A stretch of DNA of 39,783 bases from positions 1 through 39,783 of the forward strand of contig QIDW01000288.1 in assembly GCA_003230435.1 (NCBI GenBank), written 5' to 3'. The position numbers were made by a program, and so were the translations under genes. Under the pieces are notes generated by a model, which saw only the letters and a program-made list of their open reading frames with translations, had not been told where the DNA came from and made no database searches. Below are positions 25,680 to 33,314 of this stretch, piece after piece; within the stretch, counting starts at the first letter, position 1, and each line of letters opens with the position of its first letter. The DNA is from Acidimicrobiia bacterium (GTDB taxonomy: Bacteria; Actinomycetota; Acidimicrobiia; Spongiisociales; ZC4RG35).

Positions 25680-25700
25680 CCTGCCAGGCTTTTGGGCAGG
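25680..25700 (+). promoter_or_regulatory. hairpin overlapping the yceI ribosome site
   Basis: CCTGCC and GGCAGG (25680-25685 and 25695-25700) pair across a 9-nt loop. The right arm runs into GGCAGGTGG, the likely ribosome-binding site for the GTG at 25708. The stem may end the glyS transcript or partly mask the site; there is no T-run. Confidence 0.35.
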
Positions 25701-25707
25701 TGGTCAC

Positions 25708-26409
25708 GTGAATCGTTCAGTCATCGGGTGGATTGTTGCGTTTATCCTGGCTATTGCTGGGTCAGCCCTGGCGTGGGTTTGGTATGCCGGGGGCTCGGGT
25801 GAACCCTCCACCGCGCTGACGACGCCGACCATTGTCGCCGCACCCACAGCAGAAACGGTGGGCACCGCCAAGACCTATGTGATCGACTCTTCACAAAGTT
25901 TCGCCGGCTTCGAAATCGACGAAATTCTTCGGGGGTCACCGAACCGTGTGTTTGGGGAGACCGACCAGGTGGCCGGTCAGATTCAGATCGACCTGGCCGA
26001 TTTGAGTGCGATCCAGTTTTCACAGATCGTTATCAACGTCAGGACCTTCACAACTGACTCCGAGCGACGCGACCGGGCGATCAGGGGCCCGATCATCCTC
26101 AACTCGGCCAGCGATGAGTTCGAGTTCATCACCCTCGACGTCAGCCCGGCGACCGGACTGAGCGGCTCGGTCGAGCCTGGTGATGTGCTGACCTTCTCGC
26201 TGACCGGAGACCTCAGCATCAAGGGAGTCACCAACGAGGTCACCTTTGATGTATTCGCGACTCTCTCAGATGAGTCGACCATTGAGGGTTCGGTCACGGC
26301 AACTGTGTTGCGCTCTGACTATGGCATTGGGATCCCCACCGTCCCCGGGGTCGCCGACGTCAGCGACGAAGTTGCTCTCGACCTCAGGTTTGTCGCTGTG
26401 GCCGGTTGA
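25708..26409 (+). CDS. membrane-anchored YceI-family protein
   Basis: A 233-aa protein with an N-terminal hydrophobic segment (VIGWIVAFILAIAGSALAWVW) followed by a Ser/Thr/Pro/Ala linker and an extracytoplasmic YceI-like lipocalin domain. Typical parts are YVIDSSQSFAGFEIDEIL, the SERRDRAIRGPIILNSASDEFEFITL segment and LTGDLSIKGVTNEVTFDV. YceI proteins bind long amphipathic molecules such as polyisoprenoids; proximity to uppS is suggestive, but no link is shown. The GTG at 25708 follows GCAGGTGG. Ligand unknown. Confidence 0.85.
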   Translation: MNRSVIGWIVAFILAIAGSALAWVWYAGGSGEPSTALTTPTIVAAPTAETVGTAKTYVIDSSQSFAGFEIDEILRGSPNRVFGETDQVAGQIQIDLADLSAIQFSQIVINVRTFTTDSERRDRAIRGPIILNSASDEFEFITLDVSPATGLSGSVEPGDVLTFSLTGDLSIKGVTNEVTFDVFATLSDESTIEGSVTATVLRSDYGIGIPTVPGVADVSDEVALDLRFVAVAG

Positions 26410-26419
26410 GCAAATATGA
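26390..26419 (+). promoter_or_regulatory. candidate promoter for dnaG-sigA
   Basis: TTGTCG (26390-26395) and TATGAT (26414-26419) are separated by 18 bp, four and five matches to the consensus hexamers. It lies across the end of yceI and would start transcription near 26426, inside the puzzling dnaG 5' region. Confidence 0.4.
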
Positions 26420-26483
26420 TCAGTGGTGATGACAAGACCGAGGAGACATCGATCGTGTCCGCGAGGCGACCGACCTCGTTGAG

Positions 26484-28172
26484 TTGATCTCCGAAGTGAC
26501 CAAGGTGAAAAAGTCCGGCCGATCGGTGATGGCTGTCTGCCCGTTTCACGAAGAGAAGACGCCTTCGATGTCGGTCGACCGGGTACGCGGTCTCTATCAC
26601 TGCTTCGGTTGTGGCGAGGGGGGAGATGTCTTCTCTTTTGTCCAGAAAACACAGGGCGTCGATTTCCCCGATGCCCTGGAAATGCTTGCCCGCAAGGCCG
26701 GCATCACACTGGTCCGGGATCCCGACGCCGCCCGGAAGCGGGGGAGAAGAGAGGCAGCGGTTGAGGCGATCAGGCAAGCTGTTGACGTCTATCACACACG
26801 GCTGAAGAAGTCCGGGGAGGCTGGCCAGGCTCGGGCCTACTTGCGAGGCCGCGGCTACGACGTCGATCTGATCGATGAGTGGAAGATGGGTTTTGCCGGG
26901 CTCGACTGGGACACACTCACCAAGGCCCTGAAGGCCGCCGGCGTGGATGATCGGGCACTGCTGGACGGGGGACTGGCCCGTCGGGGAAGACAGGGCCTGT
27001 ACGACGTGTTTCGTGGACGACTGATGTTTCCCATCCACGACGTTCGGGGCGACCCCATCGGGTTTGGCGGCCGTCTCGTAGTCGACGTTGACCGGGACTC
27101 CACCAACAATCCTGATGCCAAATACGTGAATTCGGCTGAGTCGATCGTCTATCACAAGGCCAACGTCCTCTTCGCTCTCAACCGGGCCCGCACGGCCATT
27201 GCTGCGGAAGGCAAGGCCGTGATCGTTGAGGGTTATACCGATGTCATTGCCATGCACCAGGCGGGGATCAACACCGCGGTGGCAACCTGCGGCACTGCTC
27301 TCGGCGACGGGCACTTCGACCTGCTTCGTCGCTTCAGCGAGAAGGTGGTGTTGGCGTTCGATTCCGACGAGGCTGGTGCCAAAGCCGCCCTTCGCAGCGA
27401 TGAGTTGGAGTCACCTTTCCGTCTTGATCTCGATCTGCGGGTTGCCGTCATGCCCGATGGTCTCGATCCCGCGGACTTAGTTCAGGAGGGACGCAGCGAG
27501 GAGCTCTTGAAGGCGGTCGATGAGGCTCGGCCTCTTCTCGAGCACCGGATCGAGCACGAGGTGGCGAAACACGATTTGAGCGGTCCCGAAGGCCGGGCCC
27601 GAGCACTCCATGCGGCTGCGGAACAAATGACTCGTGTCAATGACGAAATCGCCCGCCGGGAATACAGCCGCTTTGTGGCGCGTCTGATCGGAGTTGACCT
27701 ATCAACGGTCGACCAGGCAATCCGGAGCAGAAGACGTAGGGCTCCGGATGGCCCGAATCAACCCCAGCGACCGTTGGACCGAGCGGAATCCGAGTTGCTT
27801 CGTGTCATCTTGACCAACCCACCGGACATGGGCGAGATTTCGCCCGCCGACTTCCATGATGAGAGGCTCGGCGCTGCTTTCGCAGCGATTTCCGGCGAGC
27901 TCGCTACCACGGTGCCCGGGACACCGGTCAACATCTCCACCGTGTCAGATCCGGGTCTTCAGGGGCTTCTTCGGTCGTTGGTCCTGGACAGCCGGCCGCT
28001 ACCCAGATGGTCTGAGATGCAAAGGAGGGTGCGGGGGAGGCGGCTGGATACGGAGATCGCCGATATCGAAGGCCAGCTCGGCTCTCTGGGGATTGAAACA
28101 GAACACCATTCCGAAACACTCCGACGCTTGATAGCTTTACAGCGAGAGAAACGTTCTCTAGGCGAGACATGA
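26484..28172 (+). CDS. dnaG: DNA primase
   Basis: Synthesises RNA primers at the replication fork. From TTG 26484, 562 aa: the zinc-binding domain has CPFHEEKTPS and YHCFGCGEGGD, then the TOPRIM core with VIVEGYTDVIAMHQAG, the AFDSDEAG motif and a divergent C-terminal helicase-binding region. Homology extends upstream of TTG 26484: in the same frame 26448-26483 reads IDRVREATDLVE, aligning without gaps to primase N-termini. No ATG/GTG/TTG occurs between the TGA at 26430 and 26484. So either the annotated start is truncated, a non-standard start is used, or a one-base indel exists. It overlaps sigA by 4 nt. Confidence 0.93.
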   Translation: MISEVTKVKKSGRSVMAVCPFHEEKTPSMSVDRVRGLYHCFGCGEGGDVFSFVQKTQGVDFPDALEMLARKAGITLVRDPDAARKRGRREAAVEAIRQAVDVYHTRLKKSGEAGQARAYLRGRGYDVDLIDEWKMGFAGLDWDTLTKALKAAGVDDRALLDGGLARRGRQGLYDVFRGRLMFPIHDVRGDPIGFGGRLVVDVDRDSTNNPDAKYVNSAESIVYHKANVLFALNRARTAIAAEGKAVIVEGYTDVIAMHQAGINTAVATCGTALGDGHFDLLRRFSEKVVLAFDSDEAGAKAALRSDELESPFRLDLDLRVAVMPDGLDPADLVQEGRSEELLKAVDEARPLLEHRIEHEVAKHDLSGPEGRARALHAAAEQMTRVNDEIARREYSRFVARLIGVDLSTVDQAIRSRRRRAPDGPNQPQRPLDRAESELLRVILTNPPDMGEISPADFHDERLGAAFAAISGELATTVPGTPVNISTVSDPGLQGLLRSLVLDSRPLPRWSEMQRRVRGRRLDTEIADIEGQLGSLGIETEHHSETLRRLIALQREKRSLGET

Positions 28173-29299
28173 CCCAAGATCTGTCCAAAGTAACCACTGC
28201 CCTCATCAAGCGTGGCAACCATCGAAGCTTTCTCACGATGGCTGAGGTGCAACAGGAGCTGGAGGATATCGAGGCGCCCGGAGAGGCATTCGAGAAGGTC
28301 GCCGACGAGCTGCGGCTTAGGGGAATCCGTCTCGTGGAGGAAGGCCCAGCGGTGACCGAGGAGGTCATCGAGGTCAGTCAGATCTCGGTTTCCGATCCGG
28401 TGCGTCTCTATCTGAATGAGATTGGTCGATATCCGCTCCTCACCGCGCAACAGGAGGTGGAGTTGGCGATGCAGATGGAAGCTGGTCGCCGCGCCCTGGA
28501 ACGTCTTCATGGTGATGATCCGCTGGCCGATGAGGATCGTACTTTCCTGGACCACGAGGTCGACATGGGGGAGGCGGCCCACAAGCAGTTGGTCCAGTCG
28601 AACCTCCGGCTCGTGGTTGCCCTGGCCCGTCGTTATGTCGGGAGAGGCATGGCGCTGCTGGACCTCATCCAGGAGGGCAATGTCGGCCTGATGAGGGCTG
28701 TGGAACGGTTCGATTACCGGCGGGGTTTCAAGTTCTCCACCTACGCCACGTGGTGGATTCGCCAAGCGATCTCCCGAGCTATCGCCGATCAGGGCCGGAC
28801 GATTCGCATGCCAATTCACGTTCTCGACGCCGTCAACAAGCTCACCCGGACCCAGAGGGAGCTGACCCAGGTTCTCGGTCGGGCGCCCACCATCGATGAG
28901 CTGGCCGATGACCTCGATCTGGAGGTCACCAGAGTGGCCGAGCTCCGCCGCATCGCGCAGGACACCGTTTCGTTGGAGACACCGGTGGGAGAAGACGAAG
29001 ACGGGACACTTGGAGATCTTGTCGAGGATGTCGATTCGGAGAAGCCCGCCGACGTGGCTGCCTTCTCATCTCTGCAGGGTGAGTTGGCTCAGGCCCTGGA
29101 AGGCCTCAATGACCGGGAGCGTCAGGTTCTGATCATGCGGTTCGGGCTCGCCGACGGTCGGATGCGAACCCTCGAAGAGGTCGGTTCCCATTTCAATGTG
29201 ACGAGGGAGCGAATTCGACAGTTGGAGACGAAGGCTCTCGCCAAACTGAGGCACCCCGACAAGTCAGGCAAGCTCGAGGGGTTTCTCGAAAACTCCTAG
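28169..29299 (+). CDS. sigA: RNA polymerase primary sigma factor
   Basis: Group 1 sigma70 factor, 376 aa, directing housekeeping transcription. A short acidic N-terminal part precedes region 1.2 (DPVRLYLNEIGRYPLLTAQQEVELA). Region 2 has NLRLVVALARRYVGRGMALLDLIQEGN and FKFSTYATWWIRQAISRAIADQ, region 3 begins RTIRMPIHVLD, and region 4.2 contains TLEEVGSHFNVTRERIRQLETKALAKLRHP. All regions for -10 and -35 recognition are present. The ATG overlaps the dnaG stop; dnaG-rpoD is the ancestral macromolecular-synthesis arrangement. It converges with the next gene, whose stop is only 2 nt away. Confidence 0.96.
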   Translation: MTQDLSKVTTALIKRGNHRSFLTMAEVQQELEDIEAPGEAFEKVADELRLRGIRLVEEGPAVTEEVIEVSQISVSDPVRLYLNEIGRYPLLTAQQEVELAMQMEAGRRALERLHGDDPLADEDRTFLDHEVDMGEAAHKQLVQSNLRLVVALARRYVGRGMALLDLIQEGNVGLMRAVERFDYRRGFKFSTYATWWIRQAISRAIADQGRTIRMPIHVLDAVNKLTRTQRELTQVLGRAPTIDELADDLDLEVTRVAELRRIAQDTVSLETPVGEDEDGTLGDLVEDVDSEKPADVAAFSSLQGELAQALEGLNDRERQVLIMRFGLADGRMRTLEEVGSHFNVTRERIRQLETKALAKLRHPDKSGKLEGFLENS

Positions 29300-29301
29300 A
29301 C

Positions 29302-30081
29302 CTATTCCGGGTCCGTCACCCAACTCTCCAGGCGCTGGTCCCTGGTGAAAGCCCGGCTGGCAACCATGGTGACGATCACAGCCGAGGCGACACCAACCGA
29401 GCCAAGCACCAGGTAGGTGATCACCAGTTGCACGAGAACAGCGTTTACCGGCTCCGCTCCAGCGAGCAGCATTCCCGTCATGGTCCCAGGAAGGGCGATG
29501 AGACCGATCACCTTGGTCCGCTCTATCTGCGGTAGCAAGGCATTTCGAACCGCGGAACTGGTGACGATCCGGGAGGCCCCCTGGCGATCAAACCCGAGGG
29601 CGAGCAACGCTTCAACACGGTTCCGATGATCGATGAGATCTGTCGTGACCGTGTCAGCAGCCTGGACGGCGGCGGGAAGCGTGTTGCCAAGAGTTATCCC
29701 GGCGATCACTACGAGGGTGACCGGCCCCAGTTCGAACACACCCAGCCCAAACAGAAGGGCCAGGGTGACACCAACAGCGCCCGCGAGCGCGCCGAGGGCG
29801 TAGAGACGGAGACCCGGAATCTGCCGGGCGCGTCTAACTACCACCTCCGTCGAGAGAACGGTCATTCCGATCACCCAGACCCAGGCCCACACAAGGGCTT
29901 GCGACGCCTCGAAGATGAACACGAAGAGAAGACCAACGGCGAGAAGTTGGATCCCGGCGCGGAACGACGCCCAGGCTATGGAGCGTTCGAAGCCGAGCCC
30001 CTTCCACACAGAGACCACGATGGCCACGCCGACCAGCGAGAGCGATGCGATCACCTCGACCCATCCCATGTCTCCGGTCAC
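29302..30081 (-). CDS. FetB/UPF0014-family ABC transporter permease
   Basis: Integral membrane protein of about 259 aa with around seven hydrophobic helices. WKGLGFERSIAWASFRAGIQLLAVG, TLGNTLPAAVQAADTVTTDL and RNALLPQIERTKVIGLIALPGTMTGMLLAGAEP are the UPF0014 family pattern, typified by the FetB permease for iron export. The frame runs upstream to 30210 through the tRNA gene, so I choose GTG 30081, which has GGAAGGTGG 4 nt upstream; ATG 30069 and 30114 are alternatives. The partner ATPase FetA is not in the window. The metal substrate is inferred only from family. Confidence 0.87.
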   Translation of the reverse strand: MTGDMGWVEVIASLSLVGVAIVVSVWKGLGFERSIAWASFRAGIQLLAVGLLFVFIFEASQALVWAWVWVIGMTVLSTEVVVRRARQIPGLRLYALGALAGAVGVTLALLFGLGVFELGPVTLVVIAGITLGNTLPAAVQAADTVTTDLIDHRNRVEALLALGFDRQGASRIVTSSAVRNALLPQIERTKVIGLIALPGTMTGMLLAGAEPVNAVLVQLVITYLVLGSVGVASAVIVTMVASRAFTRDQRLESWVTDPE

Positions 30082-30195
30082 TGGTCCACCTTCCGTATTG
30101 ATGGATCGTGCCATAACGCACGTCGATCGGCCGATCGTGACCGACTCGGAGTACCGAACATCAATTGGTATCCTGTTCAAGCCAATCGGCACCAT

Positions 30196-30271
30196 TCCGC
30201 GGTAGCTCAATTGGCAGAGCAGTGGACTGTTAATCCATTGGTTGTAGGTTCGAGTCCTACCCGCGGAGCCA
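30196..30271 (+). tRNA. tRNA-Asn (GTT), CCA encoded
   Basis: Full cloverleaf: acceptor TCCGCGG/CCGCGGA, D arm GCTC/GAGC, anticodon arm GTGGA/TCCAT with anticodon GTT (30229-30231), variable loop TGGTT, T arm GTAGG/CCTAC with TTCGAGT. Discriminator G at 30268 and CCA at 30269-30271 are encoded. The last 12 bases of the gene are immediately repeated downstream. Confidence 0.97.
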
Positions 30272-30282
30272 CCCGCGGAGCC
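30259..30282 (+). repeat. tandem duplication of the tRNA-Asn 3' end
   Basis: ACCCGCGGAGCC occurs at 30259-30270 (T-arm end, acceptor strand and CC of the tRNA) and again, perfectly, at 30271-30282. tRNA 3' ends are common integrase target sites, so this may be an attachment-site scar, or a simple slippage duplication. Confidence 0.85.
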
Positions 30283-30639
30283 TCATTCTGACCAGGAAAG
30301 GGCCCGAAAACCCCTTATGCGACAAGGGGAAATGGGGAGTCGGAGACCTTTCGACATTTCGCGACATTTCGCGCTCTTTTTGGTCGTTTCTCGTGCTCCC
30401 GTGGCCCAGACATGGCCCAAGGCTTGGGGGTGAGGCGAAGGAACTCTCGCGGTCCAGAGTCGCGGCTCTCTAGGTCTCGTCTGATCCGAGCGCCGGCATC
30501 GATGGCTTCTGACGGGTTTCTAGATAGAAGTCACTCAAGACGTCGACGGAAAGCCGGGACGGAGTAGACGACGTGTGACAGGCGTTCGACCGAAGTGAGC
30601 GTCAAGCCGGTCTGACACGCATAATGCTTGTGGTCTCTG
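30283..30639. other. gene-poor region with integration-site-like repeats
   Basis: No convincing gene is seen between the tRNA and the IS30 element. It holds a terminator-like stem, a perfect 10-bp tandem repeat CGACATTTCG (30352-30361, 30362-30371) and two copies of TGGCCCA 12 nt apart (30400-30420 region). Such clusters beside a tRNA resemble phage-type attP arm sites. On the minus strand a short open stretch could be the degraded end of an integrase, but I cannot confirm it. Confidence 0.4.
30307..30329 (-). terminator. minus-strand intrinsic terminator-like hairpin
   Basis: Read on the minus strand, CCCCTT-gtcgcat-AAGGGG is followed by TTTT: a 6-bp GC-rich stem with a short T-run. It would end transcription coming from the IS30 side toward the tRNA. 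Confidence 0.5.
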
Positions 30640-30655
30640 GGGGTGAATGCAACAC
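30640..30655 (+). repeat. IS30 left terminal inverted repeat
   Basis: GGGGTGAATGCAACAC; matches the right end inverted at 14 of 16 positions. Confidence 0.75.
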
Positions 30656-30694
30656 CTGTCGGTGAGAGTGTTGTCTCTTATCGAGGAGGTTGTT

Positions 30695-31817
30695 GTGACG
30701 AAGTTCAGTGAGGCTGAGGTGATCGAGGTTTGGGATCGGTGGCAGGCGGGTGATGCGAACCGGTTGATTGGACGTGATCTGGGTCGGTCGGCTGGGTCGA
30801 TCCGTGCGTTTGTCGAATCGTGGGGTGGGGTGCGTCCTGCGCCTCGGAGACGCTCCGAACGCCACTTGTCGTTTGATGAGCGTGAGGAGATTTCTCGGGG
30901 TGTCGCTGCCGGCGACTCGTTACGTTCGATCGGAGATCGGTTAGGTCGTGCTCCGTCGACGATCAGCAAATGGTGGCCGTCACCGGTATCGGGCTCATCA
31001 CGGCGACCGGGCTGCGTGACGTCGGGCTCGTCATCCCAAACCGTCCAAACTCGCTGAGAATCCGGTGTTGCGACAGGTGGTGGAAGAGAAACTGGAACTC
31101 TGGTGGTCACCGGAACAGGTGGTCCTCTGGTTGAAAGGCACATACGGTGATGACCAGGAGATGTATGTGAGCCACGAAACCATTTACCTGTCACTGTTTA
31201 TCCAAGGGAAAGGTTCGTTACGCAGGGAACTAACTGACTGTTTGCGTACCGGGAGGGCATACCGACGACCCAAAGTGAAGAAGGCTCCGTCGGGGAAAGG
31301 ACAGATTGTCGATCCGGTGATGATTTCGGAACGTCCCGCCGAAGTCGAGGATCGGGCGGTTCCTGGTCATTGGGAAGGCGACCTCCTCAAGGGACTACGA
31401 CAAACAGCTATCGGAACTCTGGTGGAAAGACACTCCCGTTACCCAATGCTGTTTCCCCTCCCCGAAGGGAACACCGCCCCAGCCGTCCGGACTGCATTGG
31501 CCGAAACGGTTCAACGGCTCCCCGAACACTTGTGGAAGTCGTTGACCTGGGATCAAGGCAAAGAGATGGCCCAACACGCCCAATTCAAGATCGACACCGG
31601 AGTCCAAGTGTATTTCTGTGATCCCAAGTCGCCGTGGCGGCGTGGCTCCAACGAAAACACCAACGGGTTACTACGCCAATACTTTCCCAAAGGCACCGAC
31701 ATGAGTCTGCTCACCCAGGCCGACCTCGACAAGGCTGCCCACTCCCTAAACGGACGGCCTCGACAAACCCTCGACGGGAGGACACCATCAGAGAAACTCG
31801 TCGAAGTGTTGCAATGA
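30695..31817 (+). pseudogene. IS30-family transposase, frameshifted with an internal stop
   Basis: The transposase is split. The N-terminal piece (GTG 30695 with GAGGAGG 5 nt upstream, to 31057) has the IS30 helix-turn-helix FDEREEISRGVAAGDSLRSIGDRLGRAPSTIS. After ATCAGC near 30966 the family-like protein continues in another frame (NGGRHRYRAHHGDRAA at about 30970-31016). There a TGA (31017-31019) replaces a probable Trp codon, then RRARHPKPSKLAENPVLRQ continues into the second open frame (31065-31817). The DDE catalytic residues look intact in the C-terminal part (GHWEGDL, LTWDQGKEM, NENTNGLLRQYFPKG). A deletion plus a nonsense change make it inactive. Confidence 0.9.
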
Positions 31818-31821
31818 CCCC
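31806..31821 (-). repeat. IS30 right terminal inverted repeat
   Basis: Inverted copy reading GGGGTCATTGCAACAC on the minus strand; it includes the end of the transposase stop codon. Confidence 0.75.
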
Positions 31822-31884
31822 TTGATCTCGCAGCACTTGTGGGCGCTAGCCAGCCGTTCATAATCGGGGTTTTAGGTGGCGATG

Positions 31885-31912
31885 TTGGAGTGGAGAGGGT
31901 CTTGGCTACAGT
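31885..31912 (+). promoter_or_regulatory. candidate promoter for the RRM gene
   Basis: TTGGAG (31885-31890) and TACAGT (31907-31912), spaced by 16 bp, give a plausible sigma-A promoter. It would leave a leader of about 165 nt before the RRM start at 32084. Confidence 0.35.
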
Positions 31913-31920
31913 CATTGGTC

Positions 31921-31971
31921 GTACGTTCCATGCGTACAACGCACACTCCGTTCTGTTTTCCGCCTAGCGGA
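31921..31971 (+). promoter_or_regulatory. inverted repeats in the RRM gene leader
   Basis: Two short perfect inverted repeats: GTACG...CGTAC (31921-31937, 7-nt spacer) and TCCGC-CTA-GCGGA (31959-31971). Both lie in the presumed untranslated leader. They could be RNA stems or, for the first, an operator. Confidence 0.4.
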
Positions 31972-32083
31972 GTAACCGCAGGAAATGCAGGTTCTGGTCG
32001 ATGGCTGTAGAGCATCAACTCCGCGCCCGCCCGCCCGGCGAGGCGTCATCCTTTGGCGGTTCGAGGCTTCGGAAGGAGCACTG

Positions 32084-32338
32084 ATGTCCAACAATCTTTA
32101 CGTGGGGAATCTCACGTTCGATACGAGTACTGCGGACTTGGAGTCGCTTTTCGCCACTCACGGCGAAGTCAGTAAAGCGCAAGTGATCACAGATCGTGAC
32201 AGCGGTAGATCTCGCGGATTCGGGTTCGTAGAGATGGCAACAGCCGAGGCCGCCCAAGCTGCGATAGATGCCCTTGACGGACACAATGTTGATGGCCGGC
32301 CACTCACCGTGAACGTTGCCAAACAACGTTCTCGTTGA
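32084..32338 (+). CDS. RRM-domain RNA-binding protein
   Basis: An 84-aa single-RRM protein. RNP2 is LYVGNL and RNP1 is RGFGFVEM, with STADLESLFATHGEVSKAQVITDRDSGRSRG between. The domain fills the protein, ending with a short basic tail (AKQRSR), as in cyanobacterial and other bacterial cold-inducible Rbp proteins. The ATG at 32084 has an excellent GGAAGGAG site. The open frame extends upstream to 31985 but that part is leader. It probably binds RNA as a chaperone, possibly cold-induced; target unknown. Confidence 0.93.
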   Translation: MSNNLYVGNLTFDTSTADLESLFATHGEVSKAQVITDRDSGRSRGFGFVEMATAEAAQAAIDALDGHNVDGRPLTVNVAKQRSR

Positions 32339-32504
32339 CACGACACCCATTAGCGGAGAAAGAGTCAAAGCGCGGTGTGGAGGATGTGGGCATCCTCATC
32401 GGGAGCATCGGCGTCAGATCGGGTGCTCGGTACCAAGATGCGGCTGTGTCGAATATCAAGTTCCTGACCCACAATCCAGCAGGCGCAAACGGTCAACCAC
32501 CTAA
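32316..32504 (+). CDS. small Cys/His-rich putative zinc-binding protein
   Basis: A 62-aa open frame starting with TTG and overlapping the last 23 nt of the RRM gene in another frame. Residues 21-44 show C-x2-CGH-x4-H-x5-C-x4-C-x-C (RCGGCGHPHREHRRQIGC then CGC), spacing typical of a small treble-clef or zinc-ribbon-like metal site, then VEYQVP and a basic tail. The regular ligand spacing argues for a real protein. The weak start codon and lack of a clear ribosome site argue for caution. It could be translated by coupling with the RRM gene. Function unknown. Confidence 0.55.
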   Translation: MPNNVLVDTTPISGERVKARCGGCGHPHREHRRQIGCSVPRCGCVEYQVPDPQSSRRKRSTT

Positions 32505-32582
32505 TTGCTTCGTCCTCCCGTACCAGTGATGTCCTGTCGAGCCGCACATACCGGCACACATAGGCGTGGCTCCCGAATTGCG

Positions 32583-33221
32583 CTAAGCGTGGAGTGGGAT
32601 GACGCGTGCGGTGACGGATTGCATCCCATCGATCGCCTCTAAGAGGGTTTTCGCCTCGGAGAGAGGAAGAGCGAGCGCTTCTACCGCCGGTTCGGTGAAC
32701 AGAGCATATGCCGCTGAGCCCACATGATCAGCTGCCGAATTCTTGAGAAGCCGGTGGGCAATCGTGACATCGGGCCCGAGCACTTCAACGTGGCTTCCGA
32801 CTGCCTGCACGAAGTAGTCGCCATGGTGGATCACGAACTTCAGGTCGAGCGTATCTTTCCGACTACACGCAGCGCAGGTGCATGTCCAGATCAAGCCCGC
32901 CTCGGCCAGGCGTTCAACAAAGTCGCGGTAGCAGGCGTCGACACAATTAAGCATTGCCTCGCGTCGCGGTGCGATATCACCGGGGGCGACAGCGAACACC
33001 GCGTCACCTTCGAATTTGACGGGCGTAAGAGGTGGATCGACACGGGTGGCTATCCCATCGAGCAGATTCGACATCAATGCGTACGCGTCCGGGATCTGGC
33101 CGTCGGCGAACGCGTCGTCCTCGTGAGCGACTCGGACGCTGTCCAGGAATGACGTGTAACCGGAGATGTCGGCAATAAGGATCGTGCCGTTGTAGTGCCC
33201 CGGTCGTAGTCGCGGATTCAT
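32583..33221 (-). CDS. DUF2652-like adenylate/guanylate cyclase-fold protein
   Basis: A 212-aa protein with class III cyclase-like features: TILIADISGYTSFL at the N-terminus, PVKFEGDAVFAVAP in the middle, then a Cys-rich CTCAACSRKDTLDLKFVIHHGDY segment and GPDVTIAHRLLKNS. Both metal-type aspartates (ADISG, EGDAV) are present, but the whole matches DUF2652 proteins, for which no activity is established. It starts at ATG 33221. Whether it makes a cyclic nucleotide is unknown. It is transcribed toward the RRM cluster. Confidence 0.82.
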   Translation of the reverse strand: MNPRLRPGHYNGTILIADISGYTSFLDSVRVAHEDDAFADGQIPDAYALMSNLLDGIATRVDPPLTPVKFEGDAVFAVAPGDIAPRREAMLNCVDACYRDFVERLAEAGLIWTCTCAACSRKDTLDLKFVIHHGDYFVQAVGSHVEVLGPDVTIAHRLLKNSAADHVGSAAYALFTEPAVEALALPLSEAKTLLEAIDGMQSVTARVIPLHA

Positions 33222-33250
33222 CGACTCTCCGGTTCGGGATCGTCACAGTA

Positions 33251-33279
33251 GTGGGCGGGCAGGGCACGAGTCCGCCCAC
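33251..33279. terminator. 8-bp GC-rich hairpin between minus-strand genes
   Basis: GTGGGCGG (33251-33258) and CCGCCCAC (33272-33279) pair perfectly around a 13-nt loop. It is just downstream of the small membrane gene (stop 33315) and upstream of the DUF2652 gene. No T-run is present, so it is a possible terminator, operator or processing stem. Confidence 0.45.
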
Positions 33280-33314
33280 AGCTAGAAAGCCGGGGGTCGC
33301 GTAGTTTGTCTTGT

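Larger units (their letters stand above)
30640..31821 (+). mobile_element. decayed IS30-family insertion sequence
   Basis: An element of about 1182 bp with imperfect terminal inverted repeats: GGGGTGAATGCAACAC at 30640-30655 and, inverted, GGGGTCATTGCAACAC at 31821-31806 (14 of 16 identical). It carries a single IS30-type transposase gene that is broken. No clear target-site duplication is seen at the ends. It inserted between the tRNA-Asn scar region and the RRM gene. Confidence 0.85.

Noticed and set aside
26319..27314. 331-aa minus-strand open frame
   Set aside because: Antisense to yceI end and dnaG; an open frame from base composition only.
29626..30291. 221-aa plus-strand open frame through the tRNA
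   Set aside because: Antisense to the FetB-like permease and reads across tRNA-Asn; composition is non-protein-like.
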